Below are positions 19,223 through 27,995 of a stretch of 64,000 bases of DNA, one piece after another. The notes under the pieces were generated by a model. The model made no database searches. It was not told where the DNA came from and saw only the letters and a program-made list of their open reading frames with translations. Positions within the stretch are counted from its first letter, which is position 1; each line of letters begins with the position of its first letter. Source of the DNA: Chryseobacterium balustinum. GTDB lineage: Bacteria; Bacteroidota; Bacteroidia; Flavobacteriales; Weeksellaceae. The stretch lies in NCBI RefSeq assembly GCF_900168205.1, contig NZ_FUZE01000012.1:1-64000 (forward strand), written 5' to 3'. A program made the position numbers and the translations under genes.

Positions 19223-20116
19223 TTACTGTAATTCTGGATAGGAAATCATTCTTTTTTCGCCGGTGTAGCATTTATAAAGCGAGGTTGCAGTTGTTTTTAC
19301 AGAAATTAATAAAGGTCTTGTTTTATCATCAATCCGAACATCTTTTGTGGCAATTTGGAGGATATGGGCTTTGAACTCTTTTGTTAATTCTTCGGTTTCG
19401 GGATGTATTTCAAGCCATTGCATGACTAGTAAATCTATAAATGGGCGGTAAGGCTCCATCAAATCATCAGCAAGACAATAAGGATTGTATTTATTTTTAT
19501 GGAAAATTCCGAGAACCGGAAGCAATCCTGTTTCAACTATTGCTCTTGCGACAATACTTCTTAGAACAGCATAACCGAAATTGAAAAACTGATTGGGTGA
19601 ATCTCCAAAACGTTGTCTCAGGAAATCCAAACTGATGAGATATTTCCAGTAATGTTGTGCGGCGATGCCTTCCATATTGGTAACATCACCGCTTTTAACA
19701 TTGTTTTGATACTCAATCATCGGTTCGTAATAGTTTCCTAATCGCCGGAGAACTTCTTTTTGATTTTCAATTTTACATTCGATTGTTTGTTTCCAGAGTT
19801 GCTTTTTGAGTGGTTCACTTGCTTCTAATTGGTCTTTTACCCTATCCGAATGTTCCGAATGTCCGTAAAGTGGCAACATTATTCCATGTGGCAAATGATG
19901 TGCATCACAACTAACGACCACGACATTGTTTCCCATCATTTTTTGAATGAGTTGATGGGAAATCGTAATCTGAAAATGGTCTAACATCAGCAAACCCAAA
20001 TCTTCGACAGGTACACTCCCCTTTTCAATTTTGGTTTCCGGACAAAGGATTTTCATCTGCTCGTCTTTGAGTTTGAGATAAGCAGAGTTTCCTATGTAGA
20101 TGGAGCGGGTTATCAT
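19223..20116 (-). CDS. cas1: CRISPR-associated integrase Cas1 (type II)
   Basis: A 297-aa protein of normal type II Cas1 length. The N-terminal beta domain begins MITRSIYIGN. The metal-binding residues of the alpha-helical domain are intact: E149 (NMEGIAAQHYW), H206 (GIFHKNKYNPYCL) and D217/D218-E221 (ADDLMEPYRP). It cuts and joins spacer DNA into the array with Cas2. It starts 15 bases after the ancestral stop of the disrupted DUF6155-like gene, so it is probably translated from the cas9 operon transcript. Confidence 0.95.
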   Translation of the reverse strand: MITRSIYIGNSAYLKLKDEQMKILCPETKIEKGSVPVEDLGLLMLDHFQITISHQLIQKMMGNNVVVVSCDAHHLPHGIMLPLYGHSEHSDRVKDQLEASEPLKKQLWKQTIECKIENQKEVLRRLGNYYEPMIEYQNNVKSGDVTNMEGIAAQHYWKYLISLDFLRQRFGDSPNQFFNFGYAVLRSIVARAIVETGLLPVLGIFHKNKYNPYCLADDLMEPYRPFIDLLVMQWLEIHPETEELTKEFKAHILQIATKDVRIDDKTRPLLISVKTTATSLYKCYTGEKRMISYPELQ

Positions 20117-20130
20117 AAGTTACTAAATTT

Positions 20131-20652
20131 TTATTTTTGATAATATTGACAATAAACCTCTGCTATATCTTCTGCAAAACCATAACCACAATTAGATGCC
20201 CATTTTACACATTGCATAGCTCTATTTTGAAATTGCTTTAACAGATAGTGCTTCTCTAAAAAATCGAGAGCGGTTTTATAATTATTATAAGCCTAATTGT
20301 AAAATTGTTCAGAATAATCGCCATATAAAGCAGTGAGTTCGCAGGCACTTTCTGGCAAATAAAGTATCACATCTGCCAAAGATTCTGACGAGATTTGCAG
20401 GTTTTTTAAATCCGAGATTGCTCGTTTTGCGACAGAAAATTTTTCTTTGCTCTGCATCGGGTTTTCCACATTAAATTCTTTACGAATAATCTTCTTATAT
20501 TTCTTCACCAATTCATTTTCATTTTTTGGGTTGAGGTAGAATTTGTAAAATTCTTTTATCGAGCTGTTTTTGTCGTACAGATCAAGGATATGTTCTATCA
20601 ATTGCTCTTTGCTAAATTTTGAAAATTCCTTTTTAAGTGCTGCTTTTGACAT
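20131..20652 (-). pseudogene. DUF6155-like gene with an in-frame amber stop, inside the cas operon
   Basis: The open part from ATG 20652 codes 119 aa (MSKAALKKEFSKFSKEQLIE, LYDKNSSIKEFYKFYLNP, YSEQFYN) and stops at TAG 20293-20295. The same frame then stays open for 53 more codons (AYNNYKTALDFLEKHYLLKQ, AMQCVKWASNCGYGFAEDIA) to TAA 20131-20133. The full frame of 173 codons resembles DUF6155-type small helical proteins of Flavobacteriia. One nonsense change therefore separates it from an intact gene; a functional short form or read-through cannot be excluded. It sits 20 bases after cas9 and 15 bases before cas1, an unusual place for a non-cas gene. Its role is unknown. Confidence 0.75.
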
Positions 20653-20672
20653 TATATTTTTTTTGGTGGGAA

Positions 20673-23600
20673 TTATGCTTTTGAGATATTACCTAATCGG
20701 TCAATGTTTAATTTTATGCAATTCTCTTTAACCATAGAGCCATCAATTGCTCGTTCCATTTTATTTAAAGTTGAAAATTCTGCTTTATTAACAATTGATA
20801 CCGCAATATCTTGTCTAGCAAAGAATATCTGACTTCCCGAAAAACTTACAACTTTGTAAATTCTTTCATTTTTTTCTTTTGTGAAATTTTTAAAATCAAT
20901 GTTATTTACGTTTTCAAGCTCGTCTTCCGAAGGAATATAAACTAAATCATTTGGACACAGATAGAAATCATTTACTCCTTTTAAGTCGACAACAGACAAT
21001 CCTTGTTTTTGCCTTTCAATAACAATATTCAAAGGAATTGTTTCATAACTTCTTTTTCCATTTTTATCTTCGTAAACTGCAAAAAACAAATTTGTTCCTT
21101 TGGCAGCTTCCACGTATTTATCTTTTTTATTGCCAGTTTGCCCAACTTGAAATTTACTTCCTAACTCAAAAACTCTCACTTTATTGATAGGTTGATGCAA
21201 TTTTCCATCATTATATTTCTCGATATTTTTATTCATATCTTCAATTCCTTCAGGTGAAAAAGCCAATTCCGGGCTTCCTTTAAATTCCAAATAATTTCTA
21301 AGAATTTTTTGAATTCCGGTATCTGAGATTGAATTAATCGATTTTAATTCAAAAGACGTATCAAGATTTTTTCTTGTTGCGGTTAATATTTTTCCTTTCG
21401 GAACTTTCACCCAAGGCAAATCAATTTTCCCAGAAACAGTTTCTTTATGCATTGGTTTTCTAATCGCCCAATTTGTTCCTGTCTGTTCTACTCTTTCTTT
21501 AGTTTTGATGCCATCTTTCTCTACATATTTTTCATAATAATTGGTAGCTTTATTGATAACTCTTAAATTTTGCTTAAAGCTTACTATGATTTTATCTAAA
21601 TTATTTTTAGCATCAATTGTAAAGCTTTCCCAAGGTTTTAAAAATTGCTTCGGAACATCTCTTTCTATTCTTTCGCCAGTTTGTGGATGCTTGTAAACCG
21701 CTTTCTCAAACTTCATCAGTTTTTTTTTCAAGTCGTAACGCTTAGTATCCGATTTTGCAGATTGATTATTCAATAAATTCACGTGGTCTTTTGTTGCACA
21801 AGCAATGACCAAAGCATCTAAAGCGTGATGGCGATGGTCTATTCTTTTCTTTGAAAATCCTTTTGAAAACTCAATCGGAACAGTTGGCAAATACTTTTGG
21901 TGATTTTCGTTCCAGGCTGTAAAATCTGTTGAATTGGTAAGTTGATTCATCCTTTCAAAACGTGGAAGAATCAAATCATTCCAAACATCGTTCAATCCCC
22001 AATCTTGCTTAAGTTGTGTCGTAATTTTTCCATTTCCCGGAACAATATTTTTAGAATTTACACCTTCATCGCTTCCATCTTCTACACGAACAATGTTGGA
22101 AAGAACACCTGAAATATATTTGCTGATATGACGAGTATCGTTTAGCTGTCGCTCAATCATTTTCTCAGGAATCTCTTCCAAAAGAAGTTTATTTCTTTTG
22201 CCTCGATTGTTGGCGTAATGTTTTTTAACAAAATCTTCATATTCATCAACTTCAAAAACTTTTACATTTTTCCCTAAACCACATTCAACAATAGTTCCAC
22301 CAAATTGCTTAATAAATCCTAATCCAATATAATTATCTTTCAATTTATTAACCGCCGATTCGCAAATAATTTTATTGCTAAAACTGTCATCAAAATATCG
22401 GCTTTGCGGAATAATGTGTTCAATTTCATATTCTGGGGTGAATAGTTTATTTAATGGAATAATTTGTCCAGTATAAGGCGATTTATATCTCTGTTCGAGC
22501 CAAAGTTTGTATCTTTTTAAATCCGATGAAGAAGGTTGTGCTGTTTTGCTAATCTTCAGAATATCATCTTCAATTTCGATGTCGGATTTTAAAATTCCAT
22601 CTTCATAGATTTTTAAAATTTCCTGTTGCATTGGAGAATATGGACGAACATTTTCAACCGAATGGTCATTCATCATTTCAGCCAATAACGCTTTGATGCG
22701 AAGATTGGTATTTTCATTTTCTGTAATTCTTTTTGTCGCATCTAATCTTTCATCTTTTGTCTGCTTCATTTCTCTGCCCAATTCAATATGAATTTCGTTG
22801 AAGAAATCTTTAGCTCCATTTCCGTATTTCCGCCAAATATCTTTTACCACACGAATTGTTTCCGTAATCACCTGCTCTACAATCGGGTTGCGAAGCGAAT
22901 GTTGTTTGAAGTCTTTCAAAAATTCTTCCAAATCACCTGCAGAATTCCATTTCCCAATCATCGACGCTTCCGAATGTCTATCATAAACAACATATTGAGC
23001 CAACCACAACTGCAAACCTTGGAAATTATTTTCAGATGTGAGATGAATCGCCTTTTCTCTTACTTTATCTTTAATATTCTCATCATATTCACCAGTAATA
23101 ATTTTCTGGATTCTTTCTTTTGAATCATCGCTGATATTTTCGTAATTCCAATATTTCCCCAATCGCATCAAAGGCAATAATTTCTTTATCGCTTTCTCCG
23201 AAAATGCCCCATACTCACTTTTGAATGGCGGGAATTTTTTAAACGCTTCAAAGAAAGAATTTTCATCTAAATTATTTTTTCTGGAAAAAGATTTCAAGGC
23301 TTTTTCATATTCCACTTTATCATTTACAGAATAGATAATATGCCAAATCTTCTGCTCAGTCTCTCTTGTGAAGAAATCATCAGACATATTTTCAACTTTA
23401 TCCAAACGTGAAGAAATCATTGTTTTGGTTTCATTACAAGGATATTTTTTATCTTCTACAAAATTCCAGCGATACGTTTTTTCATTTAATTTAAAATGTT
23501 TCAACAATGCTTTTTGGTCAACTTCTTTTCTGTTATTCAAAAATTCAAACAGACTTTCGAAGTTTTCGATTGTATCTAAAAATTCTTTCGTAACGTTAGT

Positions 23601-24962
23601 ATCATCATCTTTTTTGTAAATATTAAGATTAAAAATCCATTGCCAGATGCGAAATTCCTGATAATACGGATTCGATTTTGGAATAGCCTTTAAAAATTGA
23701 GTATGCTCCACTCCATTTTCATCTTTGTATTTTCTAGATTCTAAACTGCAATTTGAAATGGACGATTTTTGACTTCTTAAAGGTCTTTGATAAAAAACTA
23801 TATCCTCCATCAAAAGATGTACGAATTCTTTTTTACTCAAAGTCAATTGGTGCGCTTCATTATTTCGGTACAATTCACGAACGCAGTCGTTGTATAAATC
23901 ATCATTTTTTAATTCTTGATGAAATTCTTTCTGCTTTTCTAAAATCTGTTTAAGTTCATCTTTATAAAATTTTCGCTCAATCGTACGAACCAATTTTCCT
24001 TTAATTTTTTGCTTTGGATTTTGAAGAAGCGCTTCATAAATATAGACACCGACGGTTTTGTGAGATTTATCAATTTCCTGTTCAGTTTTCTTTTTGACTA
24101 AAGTCCAATCTGTTTCCGCAGGAGCTCTGAAACTTCTTTTTTCATTTCCATCTTTATCTGTTTTAATACTTCCATCATCATTCAAATCAGTAGTGACAAT
24201 AAAGTCTCTAGTTTTTTCTTTCCAATCAAATAAAGGCGTTTTACTCGAACGTCTATAAACCCAGTCGTTTTCTAAAACTAAAGAATACCAGATATCAGAT
24301 TTTCCCTTTTGCGGTTCATCCGCTAAAACATCTACAATTTTCAAAGAATAAAATTCTACCAACTTATTGGGATTCTCTTCTTCTTCCTCACCACGCAACT
24401 GATAATAACCACGTTTCTGATTAAAATTCAAAAGAATCCAAGCCAGTTCTTCTTTTTCAATTTGTTGAGAAATCGCTTTTTTGCGGAGATAATAAATCGT
24501 CCAATCGTAAGGGATTTTTTTATCGTTTTCTAAAAGTTGAGGTTGATAGTTTTTAAAATCAGCAAGCATTTCTTCAAAAGAATTTTTGAAAACAAAACCA
24601 TCTTTATTATAAGCTAATTTTAGCTCTGTTTCTTCTTTAAATTTTCCAAATCTTTTTTCAAAATCAATTTGAGAAGCATAATGTTCTGGTAAATAATTAA
24701 TGATATTCAAAACTCTGTGGAGTCTTTCTCTTCGTAATAAGAATCTTTCACGTAATCTTCTCACACCTCGATAACCTGTTCTTGCAGCAGTTTGAGAAAC
24801 GGAATTCCCTTTTCCAAAATCGCCCAAAATATCTTGAGACATAGGGATTATTCTGCTTCCCATTCCAAGAATCTTGCCTTGTTTGTTTTCAAAGTCTTGA
24901 TTGATTAGCGCCCAACCTATCGAATTGGTTCCTAAGTCTAATCCAAGTATATTTTTTGCCAT
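20673..24962 (-). CDS. cas9: Type II-C CRISPR nuclease Cas9
   Basis: A 1429-aa protein, within the range of the large Bacteroidota II-C Cas9s. All nuclease motifs are intact: RuvC-I NILGLDLGTNSIGWAL with Asp9; the bridge-helix arginines (RGVRRLRERFLLRRERLHR); RuvC-II HIELGREMK with Glu727; the HNH motif EYEIEHIIPQSRYFDDSFSN with His849; RuvC-III DHRHHALDALV with His1046 and Asp1049. The ~200-aa C-terminal part is the PAM-interacting region. It uses crRNA-tracrRNA pairs to cut DNA. No cas4 or csn2 is present, consistent with II-C. Its promoter region carries an 11-bp match to the guide of the small RNA at 25213. Confidence 0.98.
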   Translation of the reverse strand: MAKNILGLDLGTNSIGWALINQDFENKQGKILGMGSRIIPMSQDILGDFGKGNSVSQTAARTGYRGVRRLRERFLLRRERLHRVLNIINYLPEHYASQIDFEKRFGKFKEETELKLAYNKDGFVFKNSFEEMLADFKNYQPQLLENDKKIPYDWTIYYLRKKAISQQIEKEELAWILLNFNQKRGYYQLRGEEEEENPNKLVEFYSLKIVDVLADEPQKGKSDIWYSLVLENDWVYRRSSKTPLFDWKEKTRDFIVTTDLNDDGSIKTDKDGNEKRSFRAPAETDWTLVKKKTEQEIDKSHKTVGVYIYEALLQNPKQKIKGKLVRTIERKFYKDELKQILEKQKEFHQELKNDDLYNDCVRELYRNNEAHQLTLSKKEFVHLLMEDIVFYQRPLRSQKSSISNCSLESRKYKDENGVEHTQFLKAIPKSNPYYQEFRIWQWIFNLNIYKKDDDTNVTKEFLDTIENFESLFEFLNNRKEVDQKALLKHFKLNEKTYRWNFVEDKKYPCNETKTMISSRLDKVENMSDDFFTRETEQKIWHIIYSVNDKVEYEKALKSFSRKNNLDENSFFEAFKKFPPFKSEYGAFSEKAIKKLLPLMRLGKYWNYENISDDSKERIQKIITGEYDENIKDKVREKAIHLTSENNFQGLQLWLAQYVVYDRHSEASMIGKWNSAGDLEEFLKDFKQHSLRNPIVEQVITETIRVVKDIWRKYGNGAKDFFNEIHIELGREMKQTKDERLDATKRITENENTNLRIKALLAEMMNDHSVENVRPYSPMQQEILKIYEDGILKSDIEIEDDILKISKTAQPSSSDLKRYKLWLEQRYKSPYTGQIIPLNKLFTPEYEIEHIIPQSRYFDDSFSNKIICESAVNKLKDNYIGLGFIKQFGGTIVECGLGKNVKVFEVDEYEDFVKKHYANNRGKRNKLLLEEIPEKMIERQLNDTRHISKYISGVLSNIVRVEDGSDEGVNSKNIVPGNGKITTQLKQDWGLNDVWNDLILPRFERMNQLTNSTDFTAWNENHQKYLPTVPIEFSKGFSKKRIDHRHHALDALVIACATKDHVNLLNNQSAKSDTKRYDLKKKLMKFEKAVYKHPQTGERIERDVPKQFLKPWESFTIDAKNNLDKIIVSFKQNLRVINKATNYYEKYVEKDGIKTKERVEQTGTNWAIRKPMHKETVSGKIDLPWVKVPKGKILTATRKNLDTSFELKSINSISDTGIQKILRNYLEFKGSPELAFSPEGIEDMNKNIEKYNDGKLHQPINKVRVFELGSKFQVGQTGNKKDKYVEAAKGTNLFFAVYEDKNGKRSYETIPLNIVIERQKQGLSVVDLKGVNDFYLCPNDLVYIPSEDELENVNNIDFKNFTKEKNERIYKVVSFSGSQIFFARQDIAVSIVNKAEFSTLNKMERAIDGSMVKENCIKLNIDRLGNISKA

Positions 24963-25035
24963 TTTATTAAAAAGTATTAATTTAAAAAGTATTTTTCAGA
25001 AAAACTTAAAGCTTATCATTATTTTAAATATTTTT

Positions 25036-25043
25036 CAAATTTA
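25036..25043 (-). promoter_or_regulatory. Predicted cas9 promoter -7 box
   Basis: The minus strand reads TAAATTTG, a perfect TAnnTTTG, 74-81 bases upstream of the cas9 ATG. The start should be near 25030. The -33 region then falls at about 25062-25068, overlapping the guide-matching site 25058-25068. No clear TTG is present at -33. Confidence 0.55.
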
Positions 25044-25057
25044 AAATAAATATTTTA

Positions 25058-25068
25058 AGATACCTGAT
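25058..25068 (-). promoter_or_regulatory. Putative Cas9 self-target (protospacer seed) in the cas9 promoter
   Basis: The minus strand reads ATCAGGTATCT, identical over 11 bases to the sequence immediately 5' of the half-repeat in the small RNA gene (25214-25224). It lies just upstream of the cas9 -7 box, over the -33 position. The bases 3' of it on the same strand, where a PAM would be, are TAAAATATTTAT. Confidence 0.6.
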
Positions 25069-25200
25069 AATATTAAAAATTATTATATATTTACAATAAG
25101 AAAATATCAAAATCTATTTGACGAAATTGATTTGATTGGAGGTCCAAGCCCAACTTATTTCCTGCCAACAGTTAATATTGATATTATTTTCCAGCAGATT

Positions 25201-25208
25201 TAGTTTTT
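25201..25208 (+). promoter_or_regulatory. Promoter-like signal of the guide small RNA
   Basis: TAGTTTTT (7/8 to TAnnTTTG) lies 20 bases after TTG at 25178-25180. The box-to-start distance seen at tracrRNA (5-6 bases) would put the start at 25213-25214, the first base of the 11-nt cas9-promoter match. Confidence 0.45.
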
Positions 25209-25212
25209 AACT

Positions 25213-25272
25213 AATCAGGTATCTGTTGTGAATTGCTTTCTGAGGTTGTTCATATATGAACAACCTTTTTTT
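25213..25272 (+). ncRNA. Free-standing mini-crRNA/natural short guide, candidate repressor of cas9
   Basis: Three joined elements are visible. The first is AATCAGGTATCT (25213-25224), of which 11 bases match the cas9 promoter at 25058-25068. The second is GTTGTGAATTGCTTTC (25225-25240), exactly the first 16 bases of the CRISPR repeat and the part that pairs with the tracrRNA anti-repeat over 15 bp. The third is a perfect hairpin (25243-25266) followed by T7, a rho-independent terminator. The RNA would therefore have the 3' end of a mature crRNA-like guide without RNase III processing. Short guides of about 11 nt are known in tracr-L of S. pyogenes to let Cas9 bind without cutting. Expression and function are inferred. 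Confidence 0.65.
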
Positions 25273-25301
25273 GTAACGAATCCAAATATATTTTTTGCCA
25301 T
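25215..25301 (-). pseudogene. Remnant copy of the cas9 5' end
   Basis: On the minus strand an ATG at 25301 starts MAKNIFGF, against MAKNILGL in cas9. Over 23 bases (25279-25301 versus 24940-24962) the DNA is identical except for one base. The frame then runs through the terminator and half-repeat to TGA at 25215, giving 28 codons that are unlikely to be a real peptide. The copy sits about 100 bases from tracrRNA and may mark an earlier cas9 start. Confidence 0.6.
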
Positions 25302-25390
25302 AGCTTTTAGTTTAATCGAATTTTCTAAATTAATAAGAATTTAATTCATAAAAATATGGAAAACCGTAAACTGGTTAAAAATATTATTTT

Positions 25391-25398
25391 TAGATTTG
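25391..25398 (+). promoter_or_regulatory. tracrRNA promoter -7 box
   Basis: TAGATTTG, a perfect TAnnTTTG, ends 5 bases before the anti-repeat begins at 25404. No TTG was found at the -33 distance. Confidence 0.65.
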
Positions 25399-25402
25399 TA
25401 TT

Positions 25403-25476
25403 CGAAAGCAATTCACAATAAGGATTATTCCGTTGTGAAAACATTTAGCGCCTCGCCTATCTGCGGGGCATTTTTA
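25403..25476 (+). ncRNA. tracrRNA
   Basis: The anti-repeat GAAAGCAATTCACAA (25404-25418) is a perfect 15-nt complement of repeat bases 2-16. A short GGATTATTCC hairpin (nexus-like) and a linker follow. The 3' hairpin is GCCTCGC (25450-25456) with GCGGGGC (25463-25469) and then ATTTTTATTT. The gene is about 74 nt, on the + strand, divergent from cas9. It pairs with crRNAs of the array and, by the same 15 bp, with the small RNA at 25213. Confidence 0.88.
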
Positions 25477-25521
25477 TTTAAATAACAGCACTATTTATCT
25501 CTCTTTCAATAGAAAACAATG

Positions 25522-25529
25522 TATTTTTG
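25522..25529 (+). promoter_or_regulatory. -7 box upstream of the right plug-protein pseudogene
   Basis: TATTTTTG matches TAnnTTTG perfectly and lies 28 bases before the ATG at 25557. Confidence 0.5.
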
Positions 25530-25556
25530 AAATATATTAAAACACGAATCCATACA

Positions 25557-27963
25557 ATGAATATTTGTTTCTCTCAAAAACCACTTATTACATTATCATT
25601 AATTAGTGCTCCATTTTATTTTTCTCAGAACAAGGCAGAAGAAGCAATTAAAAAGTTTGAAGAAAATTACCCTCAAGAAAAAATACATCTTCTTCTGAGT
25701 AAAAAGAATTATGTTGCCGGTGAAAATCTGCGGTTTACCTCTTTTGTATTTGACGGATACAACCCTTCAACTATTTCTACCAACGTTTTTGTAGAACTGT
25801 ATGATCAAAATAAAAAACAGATCAGTAAAAAAATCTACCCTTTGATTAACGGTAAAGGCAGCGGAAGTATTAGTTTACCTGCAGATTTAAAAGAAGACGT
25901 TTATTATATCAGAGCTTATACTACATGGATGGGGAATTTCAGTGACGATTTCAATGAAATAATGCCGATTACAATATACAATCCTTACATCGTCTGAAAA
26001 GTTAGTGAAAAACACTTCTGCTCCATGGTCTGCCGCAGTATTTCCGGAAAGTGGAACTTTTATTGACGGCATCACTACTAAATTTGCCGTAAGACTGCAA
26101 TCAAAAGGCGAAACACCAACAAACTGGAATGGTTTTATTACAGAAACTCAGAATCCACAAACCAAATTAGTTACTTTCAAAGGATTTGATCAAAATACAG
26201 GATCTTTTAGTTTTACACCAATTGGCGGGAAAAAGTATCAGCTTACAGTAGAAGACGAGAAAGGAATCAAGCAGACTGTTAACTTACCCGAAGTAGCTTC
26301 TTCAGGAATAAATTTACAAGTTCAAAGTCAATCTGAGGCTGTAAATTTTGTATTTAAAGGTAAAAATATTAATCCAAATGCTAAATATAAAATCTTAGGA
26401 ACGATTAATAATCAAATGGTTTACAAAGCAAATGTTTCTCAAATTTCAGATAAGGTTTATACAATTCCGACCAGCCAATTGGTAAATGGAATTCTTAATC
26501 TTACCGTTTTTGATGAGTCTTAAAATATTGTTGCCCAACGACTTTGTTTTATACAACCTCAATCTCTTAAACTTAAACAGCCGTCTTTAAAGGATATTTC
26601 GCTTAGTTCAGAGTCTAAAGCAAAAAATTCTTTTAATATCACTAATAATACTTCTATATCGAAATATATAGTAAGTATACTCGATAACGAAAGTGAAAAT
26701 CCTGAAGATGAAAACAGTTTACTAAGTACACTTTGGCTTACAGGAGATCTTATGTCAAAAATATATTATCCTGCCCAATATTTCAGTGAAAACAGAAACA
26801 CAGATGCACTGGATGCTTTATTAATTTCAGAAAAATGGTCAAGATATAATTGGCAAACCATTATGTCCGGAAATTTCCCGGTGATAAAATATAAACCAGA
26901 GAGTTATCTTTCTTACAAAGGGAAAGCTGTCAACTTGGGAAAACCTGTTTCTGAAACTGAAATTAATTTGATTTTCAATACACCATATCAGGGAATTAAA
27001 TACAATTTGATTAAAACAGATAAAGAAGGAATATTCTCTTTAAATAATTTAATTTTTGAAGATTCCATGTCATTTTATTATCAAATCAACGGCGAGAAAG
27101 CTAACAAAAGTTCGACAAAAGTTTATATTCAGCCTGCATTTGCGTTCTTACCATTTAAAAATAATCTTCCTTCTCACAATTACACACTTACACAACAGAG
27201 TTTAAACGATACACCACCTTTAGAAATAGAACGTGCTGTAACTAATAAAGTTTCAAAAGCCTTTTTTAAAGAAAAAGAAACTCTTATTGAAGAAGTTAAA
27301 ATCAAAGCACAAAAGAAAGATTTAACAAAAAAACTTAATAACGAACTTAGTAGTCCTGTTTTCAAGACTGTAGATGAAATTGTTATTGATTTAGTGAATG
27401 ATCATCCGGGTGCAAAGGGATCTCCAAACATATTTCAATATTTGCAGAGTCAAATTGGTGGTGTTCAGATTCAAATGCAAGGTGGTCAATATATGGTTAG
27501 TGGTCGCAACGGCAGAATTGAATTATATCTGGACGAAGTAAGAGTTGATGAAAACCAGATAGCTACCCTTCCTGTATCAAATATTGCAATGGTAAAGGTA
27601 ATCAGAGGAAATTTTGTAGGAAATTCCGGAGGGCGTGGTGGAGCAATTGCAATCTATACTCGACGTGGAGTATCTGGCTCTATAATAGATACTAGTTTAC
27701 CATCTAATCTTGTAGAAAGTAAACTCAATGGATATGATAAAGAAATTCCTTTTAATAATGGAATTTACGACGAAGAAAGCGCAAAATCTGTTCCTGAAGA
27801 TAAAAGAAGTATTTTATATTGGAATCCTTATTTAGAAAGCAAATCCCGAAACCCTACTACTGTACAATGGTATAATAATGATGATGCAAAAAATTTCCGT
27901 GTGATGATTATAGGTTTTGATGAAAACAATGATCTCCTATATTACAATGAGATTTTAAAATAG
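25557..27963 (+). pseudogene. TonB-plug-domain protein, right paralogue, inactivated by two lesions
   Basis: Same architecture as the gene at 13019: signal peptide (MNICFSQKPLITLSLISAP), MG2-like part (KKNYVAGENLRFTSFVFDG, DVYYIRAYTTWMGNF), and a plug near the end (NIFQYLQSQIGGVQI, IELYLDEVRVDE, NIAMVKVIRGNF, GGRGGAIAIYTRRG). One extra A at about 25987 shifts the frame at IYNP, where the paralogue reads IYNPSSPRKL. In the second frame TAA 26521-26523 replaces a codon that is Lys in the paralogue (FDDKKNV against FDES-stop-NIV). The frame then stays open to 27963. A sequencing error could explain the indel but not easily both lesions. Confidence 0.85.
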
Positions 27964-27995
27964 AAATCTTATCGATTATATCTTCAATAAAACAA

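Larger units (their letters stand above)
24940..25301 (+). repeat. 23-bp direct repeats bounding the guide/promoter segment
   Basis: 24940-24962 and 25279-25301 match at 22 of 23 bases in the same orientation. Both span the cas9 start codon and codons 2-7. Between them lie 316 bases with the cas9 promoter, the self-target site and the small RNA with its terminator. This is what insertion or tandem duplication at the cas9 start would leave. Confidence 0.6.

Noticed and set aside
22788-23953. Plus-strand frames opposite cas9
   Set aside because: Shadows of the cas9 reading frame with no recognisable sequence or start signals.
25225-25240. Half-repeat considered as a dead remnant of an old array
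   Set aside because: Less likely than a functional guide: the 16 bases are perfect, stop exactly at the tracrRNA-pairing part, are followed by a perfect terminator, and are preceded by 11 bases matching the cas9 promoter. A pure remnant would not explain all of these together.
25215-25301. 28-codon minus-strand frame starting MAKNIFGF as a real peptide
   Set aside because: Beyond the first codons it only reads through the terminator hairpin and half-repeat. It is better seen as a cas9 start remnant.
25527-25556. TTG start upstream of the right plug-protein gene
   Set aside because: It overlaps a perfect -7 box (25522-25529), and the signal peptide begins at ATG 25557.
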